A stretch of 64,000 nt of DNA from Candidatus Nitrosopelagicus sp. (GCA_028344575.1 JAOMBO010000004.1:1-64000), one strand, 5' to 3'; shown: positions 10,282 to 20,738, counted from the first letter of the stretch. Notes: generated from the sequence alone by a model not told the origin. Numbers and translations: made by a program.

Positions 10282-11109
10282 TTATTCGAATAAAATCTTC
10301 TTTTCTCTATAGAGATTTTTAGGATCTGGCTCTGAAATTGCAGAAATTAGCGCTTTAGTGTATGGATTTTCAGGTTGTGATAACACCTTTTCAACTGTAC
10401 CTATTTCCATCACTTTTCCTGATTTTAAAATCAAAATATCATCTGCAAAGTGTTTGGCTGTTGCAAGATCATGTGTAATGTATATCATTGAAATATTATT
10501 TTCTTTCTGAATTTCTTTCATCAATTCTAAAACCTCTGCACGTATTGAAACATCTAACATTGATACTGGTTCATCCGCAATGATAATCTCTGGTTCTACC
10601 ACTATCGCTCTTGCAATTACCACTCTTTGTCGTTGTCCTCCTGATAGCATATGTGGATATTTTTTAGAAATTTCTTCTGCAGGTTCCAGTTTTACTTTTT
10701 CTAATGTTTCGATTACTCTTTGCTCACGTTCCTTTTTTGTACCTATATTATGAATCTCTAAAGGTTCACTAACAATATCTGAAATTGTCATTCTTGGATT
10801 AATTGAATCATAAGGATCTTGGTATATCATTTGACATTTCATTCTAAATTTTTTTAGCTCATCTGAATTATCCATAATCTCTTTTTGATTATGAAAAATT
10901 TTACCTGAATCTGGTTTAATAGCTCTGAGAATTAATTTTGCGATAGTTGATTTTCCTGAACCCGATTGTCCTGCTATGGCTAAAATTTTTCCTTGTTCGA
11001 GTGAAAAATTAATTGAATCTGCTGCAATAACTTCATCTGAATCAGATGAAAAAAAGTTTTTTTTCTTAAATTTCTTTGTCAGATCTTCGATTCTTAGTAA
11101 ATCCTTCAT
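10282..11109 (-). CDS. ABC transporter ATP-binding protein, oligopeptide/dipeptide (DppF/OppF) type
   Basis: Walker A GQSGSGKST, signature LSGGQRQRV, Walker B IIIADEP; likely start MKDLLRIEDL at 11109 rather than the track start 11163. Confidence 0.88.
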   Translation of the reverse strand: MKDLLRIEDLTKKFKKKNFFSSDSDEVIAADSINFSLEQGKILAIAGQSGSGKSTIAKLILRAIKPDSGKIFHNQKEIMDNSDELKKFRMKCQMIYQDPYDSINPRMTISDIVSEPLEIHNIGTKKEREQRVIETLEKVKLEPAEEISKKYPHMLSGGQRQRVVIARAIVVEPEIIIADEPVSMLDVSIRAEVLELMKEIQKENNISMIYITHDLATAKHFADDILILKSGKVMEIGTVEKVLSQPENPYTKALISAISEPDPKNLYREKKILFE

Positions 11110-11166
11110 ATTGGTATTATATTCTCCTATGATAAGAAATTTATGCAAAGCAAAAATCGCCAAAAT

Positions 11167-12192
11167 ATGAACGATAAATCAAAACAAGAACTGTCAGGAT
11201 ATCAATCATATCTAATCCAAGAAAATCTAAAATATTTCAAACCTCATAAGACAAGTGTTACTGTAACCTTTGCCGAAGAACTTCGTAAGACACTCCAGGA
11301 ACCAAAAAAATCAATTAGCCCAAAATTTTTCTATGATGAAAATGGTTCCAAACTATTCGATGAAATATGTTCTCTTCCGGAATACTATCCTTACAATTCT
11401 GAAACAGAAATTCTACAAACACTTGAGAAAAAATTACTCCCATACCTTTCAAACGAATTTCATCTGGTAGAGTTAGGAAGCGGTTCTTCTGTAAAGACTC
11501 GTCTTTTAATTGATATTTTATTCAAATCTCAAACACATTTACAATATTTCCCAATAGATATTTCAGAAATTTTAGATCAAAGTGCCAAAAACCTTTGCAT
11601 GGATTATGAGAATCTCACAGTAACTGGCGTGGTGGATACATTTGAAAATGGTCTTGATTTCATTGAACATTATGATGACAAGCCAAATCTAATCACTTTT
11701 CTTGGTTCAAGCTTTGGAAACTTTAATGAAAATGAAGGAATGAAATTTCTTCAAAAAATTAATAATCTTATGAAATCTGATGATCTATTTCTAATTGGTC
11801 TAGACCTGAAAAAAGATCAACAGGTGTTACACAATGCATACAACGATTCCCAGAATATAACCGCAAAATTCAATCTAAATGTCTTGAAAAGAATTAATGA
11901 TGAATTGGGTGCAGATTTTGATTTAGAAAATTTTAAACATCATGCAATTTATGATGAAGAAAAAGGTCGTGTTGAGATGTATCTTCGTTCATTATCTGAT
12001 CAATCTATAACAATTCCAAAATCTGATCTATCTGTAACTCTTTCAAAAGATGAGTTAATTCATACTGAAAACTCACATAAATTTTCTATCCCACAAATTG
12101 ATTCTTTATTGAAGGAATGTAATTTTGAAAAGTTAGAGATTTGGTTTGATTCTAAAAATTATTATTCACTCGTTTTAGCAAAAAAACTCTAA
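11167..12192 (+). CDS. egtD: L-histidine N-alpha-methyltransferase (ergothioneine biosynthesis)
   Basis: SPKFFYDENGSKLFDEICSLPEYYPYNSETEIL...LVELGSGSSVKTRLLI; next to egtB. Confidence 0.9.
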   Translation: MNDKSKQELSGYQSYLIQENLKYFKPHKTSVTVTFAEELRKTLQEPKKSISPKFFYDENGSKLFDEICSLPEYYPYNSETEILQTLEKKLLPYLSNEFHLVELGSGSSVKTRLLIDILFKSQTHLQYFPIDISEILDQSAKNLCMDYENLTVTGVVDTFENGLDFIEHYDDKPNLITFLGSSFGNFNENEGMKFLQKINNLMKSDDLFLIGLDLKKDQQVLHNAYNDSQNITAKFNLNVLKRINDELGADFDLENFKHHAIYDEEKGRVEMYLRSLSDQSITIPKSDLSVTLSKDELIHTENSHKFSIPQIDSLLKECNFEKLEIWFDSKNYYSLVLAKKL

Positions 12193-13490
12193 ATATCTTC
12201 TACGCATCTGAATCCTGAAATTAGCCATCTTTCATCTAATCTGAAAAAATTTCTGTAAGATCCTCTAATTGATTTTGATGGTGTTCCAAAAGAACCTCCA
12301 CGTAAAACTTTTTGATTTGTAAACCACTTGTCATTGTATTCATCGAATCCACTTTTGAATCCTGGATATCCGATAAACTCTGATGATGTCCATTCCCAAA
12401 CATCTCCTATCATTTGGTAGCATCCGTAGTTGCTTTTTCCATTCTCATAGGCGCCCACATTACTGCAGTTCCAAATATTTGATTCTAACAAATTTGCATG
12501 TGATTCTGTAGGTTTTTCATTTCCCCATGGGAAAATCGTTTTGATTTCTTTTTCATCATTCCAAAGTGCAGCTTTTTCCCATTCTGCCTCTGTTGGCAGT
12601 CTTTTATTTGCCCACTTACAGTATGCTGATGCTTCATAGAAGCTTACGTGACATACAGGCTCATTTGGATTAATTTTTCGTTTTCCTGCAAAATCTCTTG
12701 TAATCCAGTCATCTCCATCTTTTTCCCAATACATTGGAGACTTCCACTCATTTTTCTTTACTGCATCCCATCCATCTGAAAGCCAAAATGAATAATCTTC
12801 ATATCCTCCATCATTCATAAATTCCAAATATTCTGAATTACTTGTTAAAAAATTGTCAATCTGATAATCATTTAGATACGTTTTATGTTCTGGAAGTTCA
12901 ATATCATAACAATAATCGTTTCCTGAATATCCTAAATTGTATAGCCCTCCGTCCACTTTGATAGCTTTCTTTTCTTTATTTGATGATGCTACTGGTTCGT
13001 TAATTTTAGCTGGTCTATATTGATCTCCTAACAAATGTTGCAAATCATAAACTAAAAGTTCTTGATGTTGACATTCATGATTGATTGCCATTGTGAAAAG
13101 ATATGCAGTTTCTTTTTCTAAGGGTTTACTGATAACATCTCTAACCTTATTTGTTATAACATCAAAGTATTGTAGAATTTCATCTACAGTTGGTCTTGAC
13201 ATTACTCCTCGTTTTGATTTATCATATGGTTTGCCAAATTGATTATAGTACGAATTTAGATATTCAGAAAGTTCATCTGAAACAAATTCATAATTAGGTT
13301 GTGTTTTGCTTAAGACTATTTCATTTAACCAACTTACATGTCCAATGTGCCATTTTGGTGGGCTCATGAAAACTGCAGTTTGTACACCAAAATCATCTCT
13401 TTCTAAGTTTTTTACTAATTGCAATGTTGTATTTCTTGTCTCATTAAATGAGTCTAAAAGAAAATTCTGAGATGGTTCTTCAAGTGTCAT
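12189..13490 (-). CDS. egtB: Ergothioneine biosynthesis protein EgtB (DinB + FGE-sulfatase domains)
   Basis: HECQHQE (HX3HXE iron site), PPKWHIGHVSW, C-terminal FGE domain (ANKRLPTEAEWEKAA..VWEWTSS..LRGGSFGTP..GFRC). Confidence 0.9.
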   Translation of the reverse strand: MTLEEPSQNFLLDSFNETRNTTLQLVKNLERDDFGVQTAVFMSPPKWHIGHVSWLNEIVLSKTQPNYEFVSDELSEYLNSYYNQFGKPYDKSKRGVMSRPTVDEILQYFDVITNKVRDVISKPLEKETAYLFTMAINHECQHQELLVYDLQHLLGDQYRPAKINEPVASSNKEKKAIKVDGGLYNLGYSGNDYCYDIELPEHKTYLNDYQIDNFLTSNSEYLEFMNDGGYEDYSFWLSDGWDAVKKNEWKSPMYWEKDGDDWITRDFAGKRKINPNEPVCHVSFYEASAYCKWANKRLPTEAEWEKAALWNDEKEIKTIFPWGNEKPTESHANLLESNIWNCSNVGAYENGKSNYGCYQMIGDVWEWTSSEFIGYPGFKSGFDEYNDKWFTNQKVLRGGSFGTPSKSIRGSYRNFFRLDERWLISGFRCVEDI

Positions 13491-13529
13491 GTAATAGTTG
13501 AAATTTTTTGAATATATTTGGTTTTATGA

Positions 13530-14018
13530 CTATTCTTTCATTACACAGCATGTAGCGTTGTTAATGTTACGCATGGCCCACCAAATTGAAAATGTTAGTG
13601 CTCCAATAGATATGAATTTCAATTCTAATCCTTGCAATGGGAATATGGCAAGTCCTCCTACAATTCCTAAAACTGCTGATAATGATGTTGTACATGCAGG
13701 ACAACCAGGAGTAAATGCTGTTAGCGCGCCTCCTAATATTGCACTTGTACCATTTTTCATATTTTTACTTCGTTGTGTCTTAATATTGTAAGCGACCAGT
13801 GCGATGTTTATTCCTGCTAATATTGCTACGATTGCTGTCAATGTAATTGATGCTGCCATATACATTGGCAATAATTCAATTTCTGCTGACATGTGGGCTA
13901 ATCCCATTTCTAATGTGAGGAAATAGTATAATGTCCCTACACTGACTCCTGAAATCACAGCAATCATTCCAAACGTTCGCTGTTTCAAAATATCCTTAAT
14001 TGTTAATTTCAGCATCAT
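13530..14018 (-). CDS. 4-TM membrane protein with GCPACTT motif, unknown function
   Basis: TM segments; FTPGCPACTTSLSAVLG and C-terminal NNATCCVMKE. Confidence 0.75.
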   Translation of the reverse strand: MMLKLTIKDILKQRTFGMIAVISGVSVGTLYYFLTLEMGLAHMSAEIELLPMYMAASITLTAIVAILAGINIALVAYNIKTQRSKNMKNGTSAILGGALTAFTPGCPACTTSLSAVLGIVGGLAIFPLQGLELKFISIGALTFSIWWAMRNINNATCCVMKE

Positions 14019-14151
14019 ATTAGTTTATGATAATCTATGATTAATAATATTGATGTTATTTTTTATGATAAACTTGAATTTTCGAAATAGTACAATGATA
14101 GATCTATTGTGATCATTATTATATTCATAATTCAAAATTAGATTGAATCTT

Positions 14152-15165
14152 ATGACTGTTGAATCATCATACCACTCTGCTAATCCTGAAATTCAAACAT
14201 TGACTGAACAATCAAAGAATTACTCCAAACAAATAATGACAATTGTAGATGAAGTTCAAAAAGTCATAGTAGGACAAGAAGAAGTAATTAAAAAATTAGT
14301 AATTGCAATGATGGCTGACGGACATGTTCTATTAGAGGGTGTACCTGGTTTAGCTAAAACCAAAATGGTTGATACATTGTCAAAAACACTTGGTGCAAAT
14401 TTTTGCCGAATACAGTTTACTCCTGATTTACTTCCTGCTGATATCACTGGAACAAAAATTTATGATAACAAAAATGAAAAATTTGTAACTGAGAAAGGAC
14501 CTGTTTTTAGTAATCTAATACTTGCTGATGAAATTAATCGTGCACCTCCTAAAGTTCAATCTGCATTACTTGAAGCAATGCAAGAACGACAAGTAAGTAT
14601 ACACGGTGATACATTTGAAATCGAAAAACCATTTTTAGTTCTTGCAACACAAAATCCAATTGAAAGTGAAGGCACATACAGATTACCTGAAGCTCAAATT
14701 GATAGATTTGCATTAAAATTAATTATCAACTACCCGTCTAAAGAAGATGAAAAACTAATCATTCAGCGAAATACACAAGAAACCAAACCATCTGCAGAAA
14801 ATATTGTATCAAAGGATGTAGTACTTGAGATACAAAAATTTGTCCAAAAAATCTATGCAGATGAAAAAATTGAAGAATATGTATCAAGCATTGTGGATGC
14901 CACACGAAATCCAAAAAATTATGATCTTGAACTAGGCGATATGATAGAATTTGGTGCCTCTCCTCGTGCATCTATCTGGTTAATTTTAGCAGCAAAAGCA
15001 AATGCATTACTTGCAGGACGGGGTTTTGTCATACCTGATGACATTAAATCAATTGCACATGATGTCTTACGACATAGAATTATACTAACATTTGAGGCAG
15101 AAGCTGAAGGTAATACTTCTGATGCTCTAATTGATAAAATATTGGAAAAAGTCCGTGCACCATAG
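14152..15165 (+). CDS. MoxR family AAA+ ATPase
   Basis: VIVGQEEVIKKLVIAMMADGHVLLEGVPGLAKT..ILADEINRAPPKVQSALLEAMQERQV..LATQNPIESEGTYRLPEAQIDRF. Confidence 0.95.
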   Translation: MTVESSYHSANPEIQTLTEQSKNYSKQIMTIVDEVQKVIVGQEEVIKKLVIAMMADGHVLLEGVPGLAKTKMVDTLSKTLGANFCRIQFTPDLLPADITGTKIYDNKNEKFVTEKGPVFSNLILADEINRAPPKVQSALLEAMQERQVSIHGDTFEIEKPFLVLATQNPIESEGTYRLPEAQIDRFALKLIINYPSKEDEKLIIQRNTQETKPSAENIVSKDVVLEIQKFVQKIYADEKIEEYVSSIVDATRNPKNYDLELGDMIEFGASPRASIWLILAAKANALLAGRGFVIPDDIKSIAHDVLRHRIILTFEAEAEGNTSDALIDKILEKVRAP

Positions 15166-16045
15166 AATTCAATTGTCTGAAATTAAAGATCTACTGAAAC
15201 GTATTCGTGAATTAGAAATCAAAACTAAGGGATTAGTGGATGGTATGATGGCGGGAAGCTATAAATCAAAAATTCGTGGGAGAGGAATAGAATTTTCTGA
15301 AGTTAGAGAATATGTTTTGGGTGATGATGTAAGACATATTGACTGGAATGTCACTGCACGTACTAACAAATTACATGTAAAAGAGTTCGTTGAAGAGCGT
15401 GACTTACGTGTGTATGTGATATTTGATTATTCGGCAAGTAATGACTTTGGGTTTATGAAAAGTAAAAAATCGATAGGACATGAAGTTGCAGCATCAATCA
15501 TATTTTCTGCAATGAAAAATAATGATAATGTTGGACTTGGAATATTTACCGATAAACTAGAACAATTTGTTCCTGCAAGAAAAGGTAGAAAACACAGTTT
15601 ATCATTACTTCGAACATTACTTGCATACAAACCAAAAAGTACACAAACTGATATCCAATCTTCATTACTACAATTACATCACATTTTAGGCCAACAAAGT
15701 GTAGTATTCATAATATCTGATTACATATCACCAAACTTTTTACGTCCATTAAAATTTCTTAAAAATCGTCATGATGTAATTTTAGTAAATCTATCTGACA
15801 TACGTGAATCTGAGTTACCAGATATTGGTTATACAATGCTAGAAGATATTGAATCTGGTGAACAATTAATGGTCAATACTTCTGATGCATCATTTAGGGA
15901 TGCATTTACAAAAAACTCATTAGAAAATAGTGAAAAAATCAAAAATGATATTACAAAATTAAAAGTAGAAATGGTAAATGTTTCAGAACAAGTTCCATTC
16001 GATGTTGCGTTAAGACAGTTCTTTAATCAACGTATGAGGCGATAA
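15155..16045 (+). CDS. DUF58 domain protein
   Basis: GRGIEFSEVREYVLGDDVRHIDWNVTARTNKLHVKEFVEERD; GTG start overlapping the MoxR stop. Confidence 0.93.
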   Translation: MHHRIQLSEIKDLLKRIRELEIKTKGLVDGMMAGSYKSKIRGRGIEFSEVREYVLGDDVRHIDWNVTARTNKLHVKEFVEERDLRVYVIFDYSASNDFGFMKSKKSIGHEVAASIIFSAMKNNDNVGLGIFTDKLEQFVPARKGRKHSLSLLRTLLAYKPKSTQTDIQSSLLQLHHILGQQSVVFIISDYISPNFLRPLKFLKNRHDVILVNLSDIRESELPDIGYTMLEDIESGEQLMVNTSDASFRDAFTKNSLENSEKIKNDITKLKVEMVNVSEQVPFDVALRQFFNQRMRR

Positions 16046-16047
16046 AT

Positions 16048-16998
16048 ATGGATTATGAATTTGGTTATTGGTATGTTTTATTTGCACTTTTAATACTACC
16101 TGGATTTTATTATCTGTATAGATTTTACACAAAAACAAAGAAATCAAATTCACTAAAATTCAGTAATCTACAGCTTGTAAAAAATTCTGTTTCATCACAA
16201 TCGCAATTACGAAAACACCTTCCATTCATACTCATACTTGTCGCTGTAGGTCTAATCATAATTGGTCTTGCAGATCCAAGAATGCCGCTTGAAAATATTC
16301 AAGAAGGAGTGAATGTCGTATTGGTTCTTGATGGCTCTGGAAGTATGGCTGCAACTGACTATCCGCCTACTAGATTGGAATCTGCAAAAAATGCAGCTGA
16401 GATTCTAATAGATAATCTTGAACCAAATGATCATACTGGAATCATTTTATTCGAGTCTGGCGCAACAACTGTTTCATATCTGACCCCATTCAAAGAAAAA
16501 ACCATTAACGATTTACAGTCAATTCGACAAAGAGATGGTGCTACCGCAATCGGTGATGGTCTTGTATTAGGCGTGGATATGGCAAATTCCATTCCTAACA
16601 AGAAAAAAGTAGTAATTTTGCTAAGTGATGGTGATCATAATGCTGGTATTGTAACACCAAATGAAGCCGTACAATATGCATTGCAGAAAAAAATTCAAAT
16701 TCATACAATTGGCATGGGCTCTGATGAACCTGTATTACTTGGAACAAACATCTATGGAAATCCTTTGTATGCAGAATTAAACGAAGAGGAATTGATTGCT
16801 ATTGCAACTGCTGCAAATGGAAAATATTACAAATCTGTTGACAATGATAGTTTGAATGAAATTTTTGAACAAATCACTGATGATATTGATAGAGAATTAG
16901 AACAAGTGAGCATAAAGGACTGGTTTTTCATTGCAGCCGTAGCCGTTTTAGCTGCTAATATTTACATTGTATACGGCAAATATAGAATAGTGATATAA
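16048..16998 (+). CDS. VWA domain membrane protein (BatA-like)
   Basis: VVLVLDGSGSMAATDYPPTRLESAK MIDAS motif, flanking TMs. Confidence 0.92.
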   Translation: MDYEFGYWYVLFALLILPGFYYLYRFYTKTKKSNSLKFSNLQLVKNSVSSQSQLRKHLPFILILVAVGLIIIGLADPRMPLENIQEGVNVVLVLDGSGSMAATDYPPTRLESAKNAAEILIDNLEPNDHTGIILFESGATTVSYLTPFKEKTINDLQSIRQRDGATAIGDGLVLGVDMANSIPNKKKVVILLSDGDHNAGIVTPNEAVQYALQKKIQIHTIGMGSDEPVLLGTNIYGNPLYAELNEEELIAIATAANGKYYKSVDNDSLNEIFEQITDDIDRELEQVSIKDWFFIAAVAVLAANIYIVYGKYRIVI

Positions 16999-17000
16999 CT

Positions 17001-18497
17001 GTGAGAAAATTATTTTATCTCTTCATCATAATGGGGCTAATTCCTCTATTTGGTTTACCTGCATTTGCTGGAGGGGGATTTGTAGCAGCTAAAACTCCTG
17101 AAGTATTAACTACTGATTCTGGTTTTATCATTCAAAGTGTAAATGAAGCTGAGAATTCTGTTTTTATGCAACATGTATTGATAAATGATTCTGGCACTCC
17201 TGTTAATGTTTCAGTTTCAAGTTATGCTAGTGCAAATTTTTTAAAAATAGATGAAACATGCAAACCTCAAACATTGTTTACAAATCATATTTTAGTAATT
17301 CCATATTCTCCCGTTCAGATTGCTGATCTAGGGAGATATGTTATGCTTCCGGCATTAGTTGAATTTGAACATCCTGAAACTTTTGATCAAATTGAAATAT
17401 TTTTTGAAAAATATGGTTTATTACTTGATGATGGGGAAAACACTGGATTCACAAATTCTGTTGATTTTTCATGTGATGATGTTTACATCTCAATGAATCC
17501 ACGATATGATAATTTATTCCAAGAGAATCTTACAATGCAGAGTCAATCTAGTTCATCATCTCAAAACGGTGCACAACAAAACGGTGCACAACAAAACGGT
17601 GCACAACAAAACGGTGCACAACAAAATAGTCCTCAAAATGGTCAACAATCAGGCACAAATTTGACACCTCAGGAGCAAGAACTTCTCCAACAGGCTGATG
17701 AATTATTACGTGAATATCAAATGGCAGCTGAACTACAAAATTCTCCTCTTGATCCAACTGAACGTCCACTACTAGTTGAACAAAATACTGAACAATTTCG
17801 AGATGAAATTAGGGAACAAATGCAAATGCAAGAACAACTAATGCAGCAATTACAACAAAATCCTGACTTTCAAAATTTTGATGAACAATTATCAAACGAA
17901 GGTTTGACACAACAACCTCCTTCACTTTCTATGTCTGATGATGAGACCTTGTTATCGGTCCCATATGAAAATGATAATATGTCTGCTGTTATATCTGCAG
18001 AATTTCAAAATGGACAAATAACAAATGTTTTACTAGAACGTCCATCTGATGAAATTGAATCTAATCTCTTATGGATAATCCCTTTGATAATCGGAGTTAT
18101 TGCGGTTGCAATATTCATATCAATGAAACTTCCAAAAAAGAAATCAATCATACAAACTCCTATGATAGTAAAAAATGATAATTATACTATCAGCTATGTT
18201 GATCTAACCCGTGAAATGCTAACTGAGGCTCAACAAATGTATGATGAGGATCTTTTCAAAGATGCACACGAAAAACTATCTCAATCAATTCGATTCTATT
18301 ACTCAAATAGATTTTCTACCGGAACAGAAATCACAAACATGGATGCATTACAATTGTTAAGAAAAGAGAATATTCCTGAATTCGATTCTATACTTGACTA
18401 TCTTGGTATGTGTGAAATGATTGAATTTGCAAAAAATCCTACGGAAAGAAAAAAATTCTTTTCTGCGATAGAGAGATTTTCACAAATTATTGAATAG
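17001..18497 (+). CDS. Secreted/membrane-anchored protein of the MoxR-DUF58-VWA cluster
   Basis: Signal peptide, Q-rich linker with NGAQQ repeats, TM, cytoplasmic helical C-term (DLTREMLTEAQQMYDEDLFKDAHEKLSQSIRFYY). Confidence 0.8.
   Translation: MRKLFYLFIIMGLIPLFGLPAFAGGGFVAAKTPEVLTTDSGFIIQSVNEAENSVFMQHVLINDSGTPVNVSVSSYASANFLKIDETCKPQTLFTNHILVIPYSPVQIADLGRYVMLPALVEFEHPETFDQIEIFFEKYGLLLDDGENTGFTNSVDFSCDDVYISMNPRYDNLFQENLTMQSQSSSSSQNGAQQNGAQQNGAQQNGAQQNSPQNGQQSGTNLTPQEQELLQQADELLREYQMAAELQNSPLDPTERPLLVEQNTEQFRDEIREQMQMQEQLMQQLQQNPDFQNFDEQLSNEGLTQQPPSLSMSDDETLLSVPYENDNMSAVISAEFQNGQITNVLLERPSDEIESNLLWIIPLIIGVIAVAIFISMKLPKKKSIIQTPMIVKNDNYTISYVDLTREMLTEAQQMYDEDLFKDAHEKLSQSIRFYYSNRFSTGTEITNMDALQLLRKENIPEFDSILDYLGMCEMIEFAKNPTERKKFFSAIERFSQIIE
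17563..17622 (+). repeat. In-frame 15-bp tandem repeat (AAAACGGTGCACAAC x4) encoding NGAQQ
   Basis: Four identical 15-mers read directly. Confidence 0.97.
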
Positions 18498-18512
18498 TTT
18501 CAAAAATTTTGA

Positions 18513-18689
18513 TTAGATTTCTTTTATGAGCGTCTTGATGTTTGCCACATTTTCAGGTGTAAGTTCAATTTCTTTGTGTTCTGCTTTTACATGTTCTTCG
18601 ATTTTTACCATCAATTCATTTTCTGTTGGTGCGCTTGCAGACCATTCACAATCTTTTCCTGCATCGTGGCAGCTGATACTTTTTGTCAT
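18513..18689 (-). CDS. DUF1059 family small protein (58 aa)
   Basis: Manual translation MTKSISCHDAGKDCEWSASAPTENELMVKIEEHVKAEHKEIELTPENVANIKTLIKEI*; DUF1059 pattern. Not in ORF track. Confidence 0.8.
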   Translation of the reverse strand: MTKSISCHDAGKDCEWSASAPTENELMVKIEEHVKAEHKEIELTPENVANIKTLIKEI

Positions 18690-18781
18690 ATTTGCCCAAT
18701 GTTATTAAGAAACATAAAAATTTTAAAAAAAAGTTATTAACTTTTTACACATTTATTAATAATATTCTATGGTTATAGAAT

Positions 18782-19024
18782 ATGACGACAATGATTCAAG
18801 TAAATCTTGAAACTGAAAATGTTGACAACGCCGAAGCATGGGTAAATGAAATTGCCAATGTCTATGCAGATATGGAAATATCTGACATAAGCATATCTGG
18901 AAATAAGATTTCATTTAAAGCCGGTCTATCTGGAATGGATGATACCACTTCTGATGATATCAGACTAAAGATTGACGAGTATGCTACCATGTCTGACACA
19001 CAACTCAAAAACATTTCATGCTGA
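18782..19024 (+). CDS. Hypothetical 80-aa protein
   Basis: Isolated ORF with its own A/T-rich promoter region. Confidence 0.65.
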   Translation: MTTMIQVNLETENVDNAEAWVNEIANVYADMEISDISISGNKISFKAGLSGMDDTTSDDIRLKIDEYATMSDTQLKNISC

Positions 19025-19103
19025 TAACCCAAAATTCTTATTTTTTTTTATCCCCTTCAATGAATATTTTCAATTCAGAATGAACTATTACTTTTAATCA
19101 AAT

Positions 19104-20738
19104 CTAAAGAATAACATTCAAAACTTTATCTGAATGTGCAAGCAGTAATGTAAATGCAACAACTGCAACAATTTGCTTTCCTACCATTTTAATTGCAAAC
19201 ATCCATGACATTTCACGAATAACGGTTAAGAATGTCACAATGCACGGAAGTAATGTTCCTGCTAGATAAACTCCTGTCAAAATTTGTAATGCTGAAAGTG
19301 AACTTACTAAATTAGGTTCAGCAAGAAGTAATAATCCGTCTTTTCGAATAGAGCCAAATATTATTGCAAGTGATGCATCTTCAGGTAGATTAAAGAATTT
19401 CATTAGGAAACCAATCTCGACTGCAAAATAATCTATAATGCCTGTCCAACTTATGATGGACGCAACAAATGTGATTGCTAAAAATATTGGGAGTGCCATC
19501 TTAAAGAATTGACTGATGTTTGACTTTGATTCTCTCCAAATTGCACTGACTGTAGGTTTTTCAAAGAATACTTGTCCCTCAATTACTGGCATGTTTAGCT
19601 TGACGCGATTTTTCTTTCTGCTGACCAGTCTGGTATAAAGAATAGTTGTTGCTGTCAAAAAAAGTAAAAATGGAATTACCAACCAAGGCATGCCCGATGC
19701 TGAAAAAACAGCAATAGATGCACTAAATTGGTATGAACATGCAGAACCAAAACTTATTGCAGAAACGGTTGTTCCTCTTGTGCAACTTGAACAGGATCTA
19801 CTACTAATAACGGCAGGAACATTACATCCAAACCCCATTACTATTCGAGTTACATCTCTCCCACTCACTCCAATTTTCTTTACTAGTGGATGAATTGCTA
19901 AAGATGTTCTATCCAATAATCCCGTTGATTTGTAAATCCCTAATACTAATGCGTATATTACAACTACAGGGGTTGCCCAAACAAAAAGAAATGGACCCAT
20001 GGATACAAATCCATAGTCTCCAACAAAAATGTCCATTAATGGCGATGGTAAAGTACTAAGACTTTCTATTGGTTCTTTCAAAAGATCTGATATTATTGGA
20101 TGAATAAGCTCTCCAAAATAATTGGCTCCAATGACTGATAATATGGACGGAGAAAGCAATAATGCTAGTCCAATCAAAATCCCTGCGTGTTTTTTCTCAA
20201 GTATTGTTGATTTTGGCCTAATCGATATGCCTGTATGAACTGTTTTGTTCGAGAATACACGTGGATTCTCTAATGTCTCAAAAATACTACTTTTTTGAGA
20301 ATCGGTAATTCTTCGTGCATCTAAGGCTGTAATGGGAATCTTAAGATCCTGTTCTAGATTTTCAAGTATACCTGCATTTTTTGAATTAAATCTATCCCAA
20401 TTTGTTACTATTATCATTCCTTTCTTGTTTTTGATCAATGGGAGAAAATATTCAATATCATCATCTATGTTTGTGGCACTAACAACAAGTAATATGGAAT
20501 CGTTTCCATGTATCGATGAAATTGCAATCTTTGTTGTTTCACTGTCTGAATCAAAAACAATTCCAGGTGTGTCGACAAAGGAAAATTTATCGTTGTTGTA
20601 AGATTCCTTTGAAACGGTAGAACCTTTAAAATTACTACTCTCTGCATCCTTTCCGGTAAGAGATGATATTAATTGTGATTTACCAACTCCTTCTTTACCG
20701 ATTACAATAATTTTTGGAGTTGAAGAACTTTTTAGCAT
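19104..20738 (-). CDS. FeoB-like ferrous iron transporter (GTPase + Gate domains)
   Basis: GKEGVGKSQL, FVDTPG, TNWD; GFGCNVPAVISSRSCSS...TTVSAISFGSACSYQ. Start MLKSSS (20738) overlaps the upstream stop. Confidence 0.85.
   Translation of the reverse strand: MLKSSSTPKIIVIGKEGVGKSQLISSLTGKDAESSNFKGSTVSKESYNNDKFSFVDTPGIVFDSDSETTKIAISSIHGNDSILLVVSATNIDDDIEYFLPLIKNKKGMIIVTNWDRFNSKNAGILENLEQDLKIPITALDARRITDSQKSSIFETLENPRVFSNKTVHTGISIRPKSTILEKKHAGILIGLALLLSPSILSVIGANYFGELIHPIISDLLKEPIESLSTLPSPLMDIFVGDYGFVSMGPFLFVWATPVVVIYALVLGIYKSTGLLDRTSLAIHPLVKKIGVSGRDVTRIVMGFGCNVPAVISSRSCSSCTRGTTVSAISFGSACSYQFSASIAVFSASGMPWLVIPFLLFLTATTILYTRLVSRKKNRVKLNMPVIEGQVFFEKPTVSAIWRESKSNISQFFKMALPIFLAITFVASIISWTGIIDYFAVEIGFLMKFFNLPEDASLAIIFGSIRKDGLLLLAEPNLVSSLSALQILTGVYLAGTLLPCIVTFLTVIREMSWMFAIKMVGKQIVAVVAFTLLLAHSDKVLNVIL

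Noticed and set aside
13498-13791. 97-aa plus-strand ORF
   Set aside because: Antisense to the GCPACTT membrane protein; no independent support.
14079-14089. TTTCGAAATA shared by the intergenic regions upstream of MoxR (about 14080) and the PII-like gene (about 31696)
   Set aside because: A 10-mer in AT-rich sequence at different distances from the ATG; not enough without a genome-wide search.
17548-17769. Minus-strand ORF with FVVHRFVVHRF repeats
   Set aside because: Antisense reading of the NGAQQ repeats in the plus-strand CDS.
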